In this document: positions 36,455 to 46,029 of the stretch, piece by piece
How positions within the stretch are numbered: position 1 is the first letter of the stretch
Layout: the number at the start of each line of letters is the position of its first letter
NCBI GenBank assembly: GCA_029781865.1
Contig: JAKOVW010000081.1
Coordinates: 248,001-312,000 of the forward strand
From: Bacteroidota bacterium
GTDB taxonomy: Bacteria; Bacteroidota; Bacteroidia; Chitinophagales; Saprospiraceae
Direction: 5' to 3'
Length of the DNA stretch: 64,000 bases
The notes under the pieces: generated by a model
Seen by the model: the letters and a program-made list of their open reading frames with translations, nothing else
Databases searched by the model: none
What the model was told of the DNA's origin: nothing
Translations under genes and position numbers: made by a program

Positions 36455-38206
36455 ATGTATCGTACACACAATTGCGGAGAATTGCGAATGGACCATGTCG
36501 GGCAAAAGGTCACTTTGTCGGGATGGGTTCAGATTGCCAGGAATTTAGGCGGATTGACTTTTATCGATTTGCGGGACCGTTATGGCATTACGCAGCTGGC
36601 ATTTAATATGGATGAAAATAGTGAATTGTGCACCCAGGCAAGAAAATGCGGAAGAGAATTTGTCATTCAGGCAACAGGTGTGGTTAAAGAGCGGAGCAGT
36701 AAAAATGCCAACCGCCCAACAGGCGATGTTGAAATACAGGTTCATGAATTGAAACTATTAAACGAAAGTATAGTTCCGCCATTTACCATTGAAGATGAAA
36801 GTGATGGCGGTGAAGAGTTGCGACTGAGATACCGCTATCTGGATATCCGCAGAAATCCGGTCAAGGACAAATTGATGTTTCGTCATCAGGTTGCTTTAGA
36901 AACCAGGAAGTATCTTAGTCAACTCGGGTTTCTGGAAATAGAAACTCCATATCTAATTAAATCTACTCCGGAAGGAGCCCGGGATTTTATCGTACCAAGC
37001 CGGATGAATTCCGGTCAGTTTTATGCCTTGCCACAATCACCGCAGACATTTAAGCAAATATTAATGGTAGCGGGAATGGATAAATATTTTCAAATCGTAC
37101 GTTGTTTTCGCGACGAAGATTTGCGTGCAGACCGCCAACCGGAATTTACGCAAGTTGATTGCGAAATGTCTTTTGTCGAGGTGGAAGATATATTGCAAAC
37201 ATTTGAAGGATTGGTAAAATCCGTTTATAAATCCTGCCTTGACATAGATCTTCCAGAATTGCCACGTATGAATTATGATGAGGCTATGGAGTCTTATGGT
37301 TCGGACAAACCGGATTTGCGTTTCGATTTAAAATTTGTTGAGCTTTCAAAAATGAAAGGCAATGGATTTCAATTGATCGACAGTGCAGATGCCATTTACG
37401 GTTTTGTGGTGAAAGGAAAAGAGTCTTCATTCAGCAATAAAGACATTAATGATTTGACAGAATGGGTAAAGCGTCCGCAAATAGGAGCGAAAGGATTGAT
37501 CTACATCAAATACGGAAGCGAGGGTATTAAATCCTCAATCGGAAAATTTTACAGCGACGAACAATTGACAGCGCTTTCCAAATCTATAAGTGCAGAGAAA
37601 GGGGACATCGTATTTATACTTCTCGGAGAAAAAGAAAAGACTCTAAAACAATTAGGTGATTTACGTCTTGAAGTTGCCAGGAGAATGGATCTGATTAAAA
37701 CCGGTGATGTAAAAGCATTATGGGTATTGAATTTTCCATTGCTGGAATGGAACGAAGAAGCAAACCGGTTTTTTGCCATGCACCATCCTTTTACCAGTCC
37801 GTTACCGGAGGATCTTGATAAAATGAATAGTACAGATCGAAATACGCTTGCCTCCATACGTGCAGCTGCCTATGATCTGGTCATTAATGGATCGGAAATT
37901 GGAGGTGGTTCAATTCGAATTCACGATAGGCAAATACAAGCCAGAAATTTTGAAATACTTGGTTTCAGCAAAGAGGAAGCGGAGGCGCAATTTGGATTTT
38001 TGTTAGGTGCTTTCGAATATGGTGCACCACCACATGGTGGAATAGCTTTCGGGTTGGATCGTTTATGCACAATCATGCAGGGAGGTACTTCAATCAGGGA
38101 CTACATTGCTTTTCCAAAGAACAATATGGGTCGTGATGTTATGATTGATGCACCATCTGCAATAGATGAAAAACAATTGAAGGAGTTGAATATAAAAATC
38201 GGGTAA
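36455..38206 (+). CDS. aspS: Aspartyl-tRNA synthetase
   Basis: A 583-residue class II aminoacyl-tRNA synthetase of the bacterial type. The OB-fold anticodon domain (about 1-110) has [20 protein letters not shown]. Motif 1 is near [19 protein letters not shown], motif 2 is [18 protein letters not shown], the GAD insertion occupies about 290-415, and motif 3 is [14 protein letters not shown]. Length is normal. I cannot tell from sequence whether it also charges tRNA-Asn. It is transcribed alone; its 3' end abuts the 145-bp repeat array. Confidence 0.98.
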   Translation: MYRTHNCGELRMDHVGQKVTLSGWVQIARNLGGLTFIDLRDRYGITQLAFNMDENSELCTQARKCGREFVIQATGVVKERSSKNANRPTGDVEIQVHELKLLNESIVPPFTIEDESDGGEELRLRYRYLDIRRNPVKDKLMFRHQVALETRKYLSQLGFLEIETPYLIKSTPEGARDFIVPSRMNSGQFYALPQSPQTFKQILMVAGMDKYFQIVRCFRDEDLRADRQPEFTQVDCEMSFVEVEDILQTFEGLVKSVYKSCLDIDLPELPRMNYDEAMESYGSDKPDLRFDLKFVELSKMKGNGFQLIDSADAIYGFVVKGKESSFSNKDINDLTEWVKRPQIGAKGLIYIKYGSEGIKSSIGKFYSDEQLTALSKSISAEKGDIVFILLGEKEKTLKQLGDLRLEVARRMDLIKTGDVKALWVLNFPLLEWNEEANRFFAMHHPFTSPLPEDLDKMNSTDRNTLASIRAAAYDLVINGSEIGGGSIRIHDRQIQARNFEILGFSKEEAEAQFGFLLGAFEYGAPPHGGIAFGLDRLCTIMQGGTSIRDYIAFPKNNMGRDVMIDAPSAIDEKQLKELNIKIG

Positions 38207-38216
38207 AATTCTTCAA

Positions 38217-39012
38217 AACCGCATAGGCGCCAAGAAAAAATGAATTAAACTTTGCGACCTCTGCGAAACCTTTGCTTCTTTGCGTTTTAAAATAGGTTCG
38301 AAATCCAAAATATGATTTTTTTAAACCGCAAAGGCGCCAAGGGAATAATGAATGAAATCTGTACGCAAAGTTCGCTAAGGGAGAATGAATTAAGCTTTGC
38401 GACCTCTGCGAAACCTTTGCTTCTTTGCGTTTAAAAATAAGTTCCCAATCCCAGATATGATTTTTTTTAACCGCAAAGGCGCCAAGGGAATAATGAATGA
38501 AATCTGTACGCAAAGTTCGCTAAGAGAGTTTTGATTTAACTTTGTGTCCTCTGCGAAACCTTTGCTTCTCTGCGTTTAAAAATAGGTTTCCAATCCCAGA
38601 TATGATTTTTTAAACCGCAAAGGCGCCAAGGGAGGAATGAATGAAATCTGTACGCAAAGTTCGCCAAGAGAGTTTTGATTTAACTTTGTGTCCTCTGCGA
38701 AACCTTTGCTTCTTTGCGTTTAAAAATAAGTTCCCAATCCCAGATATGATTTTTTTTAGCCGCAAAGGCGCCAAGGGAATAATGAATGAAATCTGTACGC
38801 AAAGTTCGCTAAGAGAGTATTGATTTAACTTCGCGTGCTTTGCGAAACCTTTGCTTCTTTGCGTTTAAAAATAGGTTTCCAATCCCAGATATGATTTTTT
38901 AATCCGCAAAGGCGCCAAGGGAGGAATGAATGAAATCTGTACGCAAAGTTCGCCAAGAGAGAATTGATTGAATTTTGCGACCTCTGCGAAACCTTTGCTT
39001 CTTTGCGGTTAA
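38217..39012. repeat. Array of six 145-bp palindromic units (block 1)
   Basis: Units start at 38217, 38324, 38469, 38613, 38758 and 38902 (steps 107, 145, 144, 145, 144; the first is shortened). Each starts AACCGCAAAGGCGCCAAGG, holds an internal TACGCAAAGTTCGC, and ends in CCTTTGCTTCTTTGCGTT, which is the near reverse complement of its start, so each unit can fold back. The two-base variants among units show they diverged after duplication. The short open frames within, in both directions, are by-products. Confidence 0.92.
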
Positions 39013-39036
39013 TAAAAATTTCATCGTTAATGAGAA

Positions 39037-39414
39037 TTACAATTTATTCACAATTCTCCTAATTCCATTTTTAATCAAATCAACATTGAAGTTGACCAAT
39101 AATCCCAGTTTGCAACCGGATAATTTTAAATAGGTCAATACCTGAGCCATGTGAATACTATTTAAAGCATCAACTGCTTTTAACTCTATAATGACTTTGT
39201 CATCAACCAGAAAATCCATACGATAACCAATTTCAAGATGAACCTCTTCGTAAATTAATGGTTGAGCCTTCTGTTTATAAATTCTCAACCCCGTCTTTTT
39301 TAACTCGTAGAAAAGACATTCTTCGTAAGTGCTTTCAAGTAAACCGGGTCCAAGGTTTTTGTGTACTTTAAAAATACAGTTTACAGCCAATGTGGCAATT
39401 TCATTTTCAGACAT
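39037..39414 (-). CDS. GxxExxY family protein
   Basis: A 125-residue protein of the GxxExxY family (PD-(D/E)XK-like fold). The name motif is in LGPGLLESTYEECLFYEL, followed by YRMDFLVDDKVIIELKAVDALNSIH, where D, E and K fit the nuclease-type core D...ELK, and by YLKLSGCKLGLLVNF. Function is not established; nuclease activity is an inference from the fold. The gene lies between two blocks of the same 145-bp repeat, 25 bp from one and 92 bp from the other, which suggests that the repeats and the gene moved or spread together. Confidence 0.9.
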   Translation of the reverse strand: MSENEIATLAVNCIFKVHKNLGPGLLESTYEECLFYELKKTGLRIYKQKAQPLIYEEVHLEIGYRMDFLVDDKVIIELKAVDALNSIHMAQVLTYLKLSGCKLGLLVNFNVDLIKNGIRRIVNKL

Positions 39415-39505
39415 AATAGGGTGTTTATAGATTTAAAAAATTACTTCCACCCCAAAAATAAACTGGAATTCCTTGAGATCAAGTTTCTACAATAAAAATT
39501 TTTAA

Positions 39506-39722
39506 TACCGCAAAGTTCGCTAAGAGAGAATGGATTGAGCTTTGTGTCCTCTTCGAAACCTTTGCTTGTCTGCGTTTAAAAATAAGTTTCCAATCCCAAA
39601 TATGATTTTTTTAACCGCAAAGGCGCTAAGGGAATAATGAATGAAATCTGTACGCAAAGTTCGCCAAGAGAGAATGGATTGAGCTTTGCGACCTTTGCGA
39701 AACCTTTGCTTCTTTGCGTTAA
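39506..39722. repeat. Two further 145-bp-type units (block 2)
   Basis: A left-truncated unit (39506-39612) and a complete one beginning at 39613 have the same sequence as block 1, including the CCTTTGCTTCTTTGCGTT right end. They lie on the far side of the GxxExxY gene in the same orientation as block 1. Confidence 0.9.
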
Positions 39723-39773
39723 AAAAATGTTTCAGATAAGCAAAAATCAACATGTAATGAGGAATGAAAATGG

Positions 39774-41693
39774 TTATTTCACAACAAATTTCTTTACACC
39801 CTTTTTGCCATCCGATATGATTTGTATAAAATAAATTCCATGCTCAATTCCTGTAAGATTTAATTTCAAATCGGGTGATTGAATATTGCTCTTATGAATT
39901 AGCTGTTTTCCATTAGAATCGTATAGATTCAGAATAAGATTTTTAAAATCTTTTATAAAATGAATTTCAAGAAATTCGTGTGCCGGGTTCGGTTGAATTT
40001 CAAATGATTCTGATAGTTCAGTGTCTTTTGTAGAGGTTACCAATGAGTTTGCCTGTATCAACCAAAGATCAGGATCTAAAATAACGGAATCGACTTTGAA
40101 CGAAAGATTAAGTGCAAATCCCTGTCCATTAAAGTTGTAATCCAGCCGGAGCAGAGTATCCTTATTTTGTCCTTTCAGTAGTATCGGTAGAGGCAATTCA
40201 TAAAATGAAACGGACGGATGTGATTGCGTTTCGTTAATGTTTAAATTCAGCTGACTTCCATTTTGGACCCAATGAATTTCATAAGAGGGAAAGCCCTGTC
40301 CCGTAAACCAATCATTAAAATACCAATCCAGTTTCCTTCCCGATGCAGATTCAAAATGTGAAATCAGATCAGACGTTCTTGCAAAACCATAAATCAATTT
40401 TGGATCATGCTGGTATTCATATAATGCTTTAAAGAAAATCGAATCTCCCAATACCCAACGCAATTGATGCAGCACCATAGCACCTTTATAATAGGTCAGC
40501 CTGCCATCAAAGATGCGGTTGACACTGGTTGTATCGTCACACCACACTGAACCGTCCGGTGCACTTGTAACATACTCTATGCTGACCGATTTATATTGTC
40601 TCCACCACTCCGGTAATACATGTTCGAAACTAAGGCCGGTCAGGTAAGTTGCAAAGCCTTCATTGAGCCAGATGTCCTGCCAGGATCCGCAGGTAATTTT
40701 ATCACCAAACCAATGATGAGCAAGCTCATGTGCCAATAAATCAAACGAAAAGCCGCCAACAAAAGTAAAGGTCTGATGTTCCATTCCTCCGCCCCAACCA
40801 AATTCGCAGTGACCATATTTTTCGTTTGCAAATGGGTAAACACCAAATAAACTATCATACAATTGCATCACTGGAACGATTACAGGAGTTTGTGAAGCTG
40901 CAGAAGCAGAGTCTTCCGGATAGATATAATTCAAAACTTCGGTATTTGAATTTCCAAAGGGTACATTATGGCTATACTGAACGTAATTGGTTACCGCCAT
41001 ACAGATAAGATAAGTTGCAATTGGATACCTGTGCTTCCAGTGATAGGTTTTCAAATTTCCATTTCGGGTTTCAGAAATGAGTTTGCCATTGCTGGCAGCA
41101 CGATAGCTTTCGGGCGTTGATATAATTACATCAATTGAGTCTGCTTTGTCCGATAGTCCATTTTTGCAAGGCCACCAGTCGCTTCCTCCGTATGGTTCTG
41201 ATAGAGTCCACAATACCGGAACGCTTTGATGCATATCAGTCACAAATGAACCGAAACCCGTTTGAGGTGGTGCTCCGTGATAATAAATGGAAACAGAATC
41301 GAGTTGGTGAAATGGAATAAAATTCTGCAACGGAATACTCAAAATGTCTGCCGCATGATTAAAGGGCACTGCATTATGTTTGTAAATTACAGAATCAACA
41401 ATCAAGGCATTGTTTAAGTCAAAACGGAGGTTAATGAAATCTGCAGTCAAAGGAGCAAAATAAGTAGTTACTTTCCCGGTAATATAATATTGTGCAGGAT
41501 CGACATGCCATTCACATCGATGATAGATGACATCATAATCATCGATGATCGTATTTGGTGACGCTTCCGGTTTTAAATGGTAAGCCTGTTTTTCAGCATT
41601 GCTGATCTGTTTAAACTGCTCAATGGAAGGTGCGGATTGAGAATAAACCAGTTGACCAGTAAAGTAAAATAGCAAAAGAGACAAATATTTCAT
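39774..41693 (-). CDS. Type IX secreted M1 family aminopeptidase
   Basis: A 639-residue secreted zinc metallopeptidase. The signal peptide ends near LVYSQS. The M1 site is complete: HELAH at 322-326 and the third zinc ligand Glu345 in WLNEGFATY, with the exopeptidase loop reading GGGMEHQ at 301-307, where most members have GxMEN. An M1 catalytic domain without the long C-terminal ARM repeats is followed by a type IX sorting domain (IQPNPAHEF near 566, GIYFIQIISDG near 622). It likely trims peptides from protein digestion at the cell surface. Confidence 0.92.
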   Translation of the reverse strand: MKYLSLLLFYFTGQLVYSQSAPSIEQFKQISNAEKQAYHLKPEASPNTIIDDYDVIYHRCEWHVDPAQYYITGKVTTYFAPLTADFINLRFDLNNALIVDSVIYKHNAVPFNHAADILSIPLQNFIPFHQLDSVSIYYHGAPPQTGFGSFVTDMHQSVPVLWTLSEPYGGSDWWPCKNGLSDKADSIDVIISTPESYRAASNGKLISETRNGNLKTYHWKHRYPIATYLICMAVTNYVQYSHNVPFGNSNTEVLNYIYPEDSASAASQTPVIVPVMQLYDSLFGVYPFANEKYGHCEFGWGGGMEHQTFTFVGGFSFDLLAHELAHHWFGDKITCGSWQDIWLNEGFATYLTGLSFEHVLPEWWRQYKSVSIEYVTSAPDGSVWCDDTTSVNRIFDGRLTYYKGAMVLHQLRWVLGDSIFFKALYEYQHDPKLIYGFARTSDLISHFESASGRKLDWYFNDWFTGQGFPSYEIHWVQNGSQLNLNINETQSHPSVSFYELPLPILLKGQNKDTLLRLDYNFNGQGFALNLSFKVDSVILDPDLWLIQANSLVTSTKDTELSESFEIQPNPAHEFLEIHFIKDFKNLILNLYDSNGKQLIHKSNIQSPDLKLNLTGIEHGIYFIQIISDGKKGVKKFVVK

Positions 41694-41808
41694 TTTGTTG
41701 ATTTAGTCATTTAACAGAATAAAGGAACGAAAAGTTGGAGATATTGTGATAGCCAAAGCCTCCTGAATTTATAGATTTCATATCTTTATTCAGCTTATAG
41801 TAATTCTA

Positions 41809-42723
41809 ATGTCGGGCTATTACCTGTTGATATGTTATTTATTTATTGCGTCTGTTTCAATAAATGGGCAGGTATTTGACTTTGAAGGAAACAAATATGA
41901 TACAGTTCAAATCGGAAATCAGGTTTGGCTTAAACAGAATATGCGAAGCACAAGGTATCCAGATGGTATGAAACTTGACCCTAATAATTATAAATGTCCG
42001 AATGGCAATTGTAATCTTGCCGACAGCTTCGGATTACTATATAATTACTGGGGATTAAGCCGCGGAGAAACAGGTAAAACAATCAGAGGAATCTGTCCGC
42101 ATGGGTACGCCATTCCGACGCCTCAAAACTGGCATGAACTGATGTTGTTTCTAAATGCCGATACAACCTGGCTTTGGAAAACAGCTTACAATTATGTCAG
42201 TTATAAAATAATAGATAAACGTTATGGTGGCACCGGAGAGACCGATTTATCAATTGTTCCTGCCGGACTTTATATAAGGGATAATTTTTACAATTTTGGA
42301 ACATCAGCTGAATTTAGATTAATTGATTCTACTCACATTAAAAGTTTATCTATCTATTTTGATGGAGGAACTACCGGAACAGTTAATGTTTCTGATTTTG
42401 TACCCGAATTGAAGAAATCCTATGCTTTATACTTATCGTGCCGTTGTATCAAGGCTGAAATAGATACATCAAATAAAATACCAGAATTAAATTTTAAATG
42501 GCGAATCTATCCAAATCCTTGCTCTGATTATTTTTCCATTATTTCAGGAAAAATGCAGGATATCAAATCTGTCGAATTAATCAACATCTACGGACAAGAA
42601 TTTGAATTAAAACAGGATATGGACGGAAAGTATAATCTAAATAGAATCCCACAGGGAATTTACTACTTGAAAATTTCGGATCAGGTTAGTACGGAATATA
42701 TCGAATTACTAAAAATTCATTAA
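41809..42723 (+). CDS. FISUMP domain protein with type IX sorting domain
   Basis: A 304-residue exported protein. After the signal peptide (residues 4-20) the sequence DFEGNKYDTVQIGNQVWLKQ and NMRSTRYPDG is the start of the Fibrobacter succinogenes major paralogous (FISUMP) domain, which continues with ICPHGYAIPTPQNWHELM. The last 70 residues are a type IX sorting domain (IYPNPCSDYFSI, GIYYLKIS). FISUMP proteins are found on the surface of many Bacteroidota; their role is unknown. A near -7 box, TATCTTTA, is at 41781-41788. Confidence 0.88.
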   Translation: MSGYYLLICYLFIASVSINGQVFDFEGNKYDTVQIGNQVWLKQNMRSTRYPDGMKLDPNNYKCPNGNCNLADSFGLLYNYWGLSRGETGKTIRGICPHGYAIPTPQNWHELMLFLNADTTWLWKTAYNYVSYKIIDKRYGGTGETDLSIVPAGLYIRDNFYNFGTSAEFRLIDSTHIKSLSIYFDGGTTGTVNVSDFVPELKKSYALYLSCRCIKAEIDTSNKIPELNFKWRIYPNPCSDYFSIISGKMQDIKSVELINIYGQEFELKQDMDGKYNLNRIPQGIYYLKISDQVSTEYIELLKIH

Positions 42724-42732
42724 TTGAAATCG

Positions 42733-43368
42733 CTATTGATCAATAGTTAATTTTGCTTTCAAACGTTCGGTTAATTTCATTTTTACCTCTTCCCATTCTT
42801 CTTTTAAAATACTAAAATAAGCAGAACTTCGGTAACTTCCATCATCTTTCAGCATATGTTGGCGGATCACACCTTCATAGATCCCACCTATTTTTTCAAT
42901 GGCTTTTCTGGAGCGTATGTTGTCATGTTGTGTTTTTAACTGAACCCGGTTAGTGTGCAATACTTCAAAACAATAATTAAGTAAAGCGAGTTTGCAATCA
43001 AAGTTTACAGCGGTCGCCCAATATTCAGGTAGATACCAGGTGCCGCCTATTTCAAGACGGTTATCCCGTTTTACAATATCCATTAAACGGGTCGATCCGA
43101 TGATTTTAGTTGTACTTTTGTGATAAATGATGAAGGGATATTCTTCTCCGTTTTCTCTTCTGTTGAGTACTCCTTTGTACACTCTTAGGAAATTTTCTTT
43201 AACGGACCAATCACCCGGATAGAATTCCCAGATTCGTTTATCTGTTGCAGCCTGATGCAGATCATCGAAATGAGACTCTTCCAATGGAATAAGATCAACG
43301 ATCTCGCCGTGTAAAAAGGTAGGATGAGGTATCCAATTTTCGGAGGTGTGGGTTTTATTTATCAACAA
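42733..43368 (-). CDS. GNAT family acetyltransferase (RimJ/RimL type)
   Basis: A 211-residue GNAT protein similar in layout to RimL-type enzymes. LHGEIVDLIPLEESHFDDL opens the fold, KIIGSTRLMDIVKRDNRLEIGGTWYLP covers the central strands, and TQHDNIRSRKAIEKIGGIYEG is the acetyl-CoA-binding end of the domain. A basic tail (EVKMKLTERLKAKL) follows. It is convergent with the FISUMP gene, only 9 bp apart. The substrate is unknown. Confidence 0.88.
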   Translation of the reverse strand: MLINKTHTSENWIPHPTFLHGEIVDLIPLEESHFDDLHQAATDKRIWEFYPGDWSVKENFLRVYKGVLNRRENGEEYPFIIYHKSTTKIIGSTRLMDIVKRDNRLEIGGTWYLPEYWATAVNFDCKLALLNYCFEVLHTNRVQLKTQHDNIRSRKAIEKIGGIYEGVIRQHMLKDDGSYRSSAYFSILKEEWEEVKMKLTERLKAKLTIDQ

Positions 43369-43575
43369 GATGAAATTTCATTTAGGTATAAAAACAGGAA
43401 CGGAGCACAAATTAAAATTCAAAGGTATGAAATTCCGAAATTCATTTCAGGTTGTATGTATCTATGACAATTTGAATTTTATAGTAAACGGAATACAACG
43501 AAATTAATATGTTAAAATTACCAACGGACTTGCAATCCAGTAAATTGAATGGTAACTTGCTTGCAATAAAACATT

Positions 43576-44439
43576 ATGATTCGATTCAACATAAAAAGCA
43601 AATGTATTTTAGTACTTGGGGTACTATTATTATTTATTGAAAGCATAAACGCTCAAAATTCATTTATTAAAACAGATTCAATCAGCTGCACGGATTCTTT
43701 AAGCTTTAAAGGCCTGGGATACCCAACCTGGAGTGTACCCGAAATCATTATAAAACCAAAGTTTGGTTATGCCCGCATTCTTGAAGATCAGGGGTTTTAT
43801 TCAATGAAATACTGGGCACCTCCATGTTTCAGAGGATTAGATACCATCGTGGTATTGTGCGCCAAAGCTACTCAGTTGACTTGCGATACCGGAATTTACG
43901 TAATACACATCGGTTGTGACACAATAGCCAACCGGGTTGAATTCCATAAATTAAATTGTAAGGATTCATTGGAAACAATTGTAGGTGCATTTGGTCTTTC
44001 ACAGATCATGGAGGGGCCATTTATTGGTTCTGCCAAAATTCGCAAAGCAGGTGATTGGGCGCTATTAGTATATACACCGGATAGTCTGTTTCAGGGAATG
44101 GATTATGTTAAATTGAATATGTTCAATGGCGCTGAAATCTGGCAATACATTTATCATGTGGATTGTAAAATTGTTTCTGATTCCAAAGAAATGGAGCTTG
44201 AACGATCTGTGTTCTATCCTAATCCTGTTAGTGGAGACAAATTACTGATAGAGAATCAATGGCCAATCCTTAAAAAAGTATTTCTGATCAATTCATTGGG
44301 TATTCCCCTAACAATTAATTGCACTATAGAAGAGAATAAAATTAGTATTGACCTTCACCATTTTCCCAATGGATATTATTCTTTGATTCTTGAAGAAGAT
44401 TCCAGGCGAATCATACACAAAATTTTAATTTTGCATTAA
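43576..44439 (+). CDS. Type IX secreted protein of unknown function
   Basis: A 287-residue exported protein. The signal peptide ends near SINAQ. About 165 residues of beta-rich sequence follow, with six or so Cys that are probably paired, for example in CAKATQLTCDTGIYVIHIGCD, and no recognised family. The C-terminus is a sorting domain (FYPNPVSGDKLLI near 215, NGYYSLILEED near 268). Only the export route can be inferred. Confidence 0.75.
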   Translation: MIRFNIKSKCILVLGVLLLFIESINAQNSFIKTDSISCTDSLSFKGLGYPTWSVPEIIIKPKFGYARILEDQGFYSMKYWAPPCFRGLDTIVVLCAKATQLTCDTGIYVIHIGCDTIANRVEFHKLNCKDSLETIVGAFGLSQIMEGPFIGSAKIRKAGDWALLVYTPDSLFQGMDYVKLNMFNGAEIWQYIYHVDCKIVSDSKEMELERSVFYPNPVSGDKLLIENQWPILKKVFLINSLGIPLTINCTIEENKISIDLHHFPNGYYSLILEEDSRRIIHKILILH

Positions 44440-44531
44440 AGTTTAAGCAATATTTCCCATTGACTGTGCACCTGATTATGATAAATGACTCAGGGTTATG
44501 CTATAACTTTATTGGTTTAAATTAAGATTTA

Positions 44532-45314
44532 ATGAAAAATAAAATATACCAGTTGGATGCCTTTACAGATAAGCTTTTTGGAGGCAACCCTGCAGCCGTT
44601 TGTCCACTGGTTGAATGGTTACCCGATTCCATGCTGCAAAATATAGCAATGGAAAACAACCTGGCAGAAACAGCTTTTTATGTAAAAGAAAATAGTGGTT
44701 ACCGAATCCGCTGGTTTACACCGAATGTGGAAGTAGATTTATGTGGACATGCTACCCTTGCTGCAGCATACGTTCTTTTTAACATAGAGCAATATGCGGA
44801 ATCAGAAATTGCATTTAATTCCCGGAGTGGAATGCTTAAGGTTTTTCGTAGAGATGATTTGATATGTCTTGATTTTCCTGCTGATCCGATTCAGGAAGTT
44901 GCACTCAATGATGAATTATTAAATTGCTTTGATATTCAACCGGAAAAGATTTATAAGGGATTAAGCGATTATTTATTTATATTTTCTAAAGAATCGCAGA
45001 TCAAAAACATAGGTGTAAATTTGTTTAATATCGAAAAACTAAAGGCCCGGGGTGTAATCATTACTTCCAGGGGAACTGAAGTGGATTTCGTTTCACGGTT
45101 CTTTGCGCCACAATGTGGAATTAATGAAGATCCGGTTACCGGTTCGGCTCATACCTCATTGACACCATACTGGAGGAGTGTTTTAAATAAAGACGAAATG
45201 ACTGCTATGCAGCTTTCTCCCAGAAAAGGTTTTTTGATTTGCAGGTATCTTGGTGATCGAATTGAAATTAGTGGTAACGTAAAATTGTACATGAGTGGAG
45301 AAATATATATTTAG
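44532..45314 (+). CDS. PhzF family isomerase/epimerase-like protein (copy 2)
   Basis: A 260-residue PhzF-fold protein. LFGGNPAAVCPLVEW and the Glu motif NLAETAFYVKE are in the N-terminal half, then VDLCGHATLAAAYVLF. The C-terminal half has GINEDPVTGSAHTSLTPYW and SPRKGFLICR. Compared with copy 1 at 16455 it retains the motif DPVTGSAH more faithfully. The substrate is unknown. It is followed 64 bp later by a GNAT gene on the same strand, which could be co-transcribed. Confidence 0.9.
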   Translation: MKNKIYQLDAFTDKLFGGNPAAVCPLVEWLPDSMLQNIAMENNLAETAFYVKENSGYRIRWFTPNVEVDLCGHATLAAAYVLFNIEQYAESEIAFNSRSGMLKVFRRDDLICLDFPADPIQEVALNDELLNCFDIQPEKIYKGLSDYLFIFSKESQIKNIGVNLFNIEKLKARGVIITSRGTEVDFVSRFFAPQCGINEDPVTGSAHTSLTPYWRSVLNKDEMTAMQLSPRKGFLICRYLGDRIEISGNVKLYMSGEIYI

Positions 45315-45378
45315 TTTAGATAAAATTACATTTGTGCTATCGTAGACATAAATTAAGTAAGAATCAAATTGGAATTGC

Positions 45379-45942
45379 ATGTTGACGCCTGAATTTCTTC
45401 CTTTTCCCGAATTAGAAACCAACCGGTTGTTATTGAGACGCATTGTCAGGGATGATATTCCTGCATTATTTAAAATGAGATCTGACAAAAAAGTGATGCA
45501 GTACATTGACAGGCCTTTGGCAGAATCTTTGGATGATGCCGCATTGCTTATTGCAAAAATAGATGACGCTTTGCTACTGAATGATGGAATCACATGGGGA
45601 ATAAATCTGAAAGAAGACCCTGAATTAATTGGGACTATTGGATATTGGAGAATTGACAAACCCAATCACCGTGCAGAGATCGGGTATTTATTAAAAACCC
45701 AAATGCAGGGTAAAGGACTTATGCAGGAAGCTATTTCAACTGTAATTAAGTATGGATTCGAGCAGATTCGACTTCACTCCATTGAAGCTAATGTGAATCC
45801 GTTGAATGATGCTTCGAAAAAAATTCTGGAAAAAAATGGATTTGTGCAGGAAGCTTATTTCAGGGAAAATTATTACTACAACGGCAAGTTTTTAGATTCA
45901 AACATTTATTCGTTGCTTAACCGGGCGGAAAATCAAATCTAA
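45379..45942 (+). CDS. GNAT family acetyltransferase (RimJ/RimL type)
   Basis: A 187-residue acetyltransferase. It opens LETNRLLLRRIVRDDIPAL, has ELIGTIGYWRIDKPNHRAE in the centre and EIGYLLKTQMQGKGLMQEA as the acetyl-CoA motif (Q/GxGxx), then VNPLNDASKKILEKNGFVQ. It follows the PhzF gene and may share its transcript. The substrate is unknown; ribosomal-protein N-terminal acetylation is one possibility for this group. Confidence 0.92.
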   Translation: MLTPEFLPFPELETNRLLLRRIVRDDIPALFKMRSDKKVMQYIDRPLAESLDDAALLIAKIDDALLLNDGITWGINLKEDPELIGTIGYWRIDKPNHRAEIGYLLKTQMQGKGLMQEAISTVIKYGFEQIRLHSIEANVNPLNDASKKILEKNGFVQEAYFRENYYYNGKFLDSNIYSLLNRAENQI

Positions 45943-46029
45943 AATAAATGCTGTACGTTTTTTGGCTATTCTATCTATCTGTATAGTAAGTTTAAATATG
46001 AATAATAACTATTTACCGATAGATTGAGG

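Noticed and set aside
38139-38823. Frames of 60-124 codons across the 145-bp array
   Set aside because: They follow the repeat period in both directions and encode Arg/Lys/Phe-rich text with no fold; they are shadow frames.
38217-39012. CRISPR-like appearance of the regular array
   Set aside because: The units are 145 bp, nearly identical throughout and palindromic, with no variable spacers and no cas genes.
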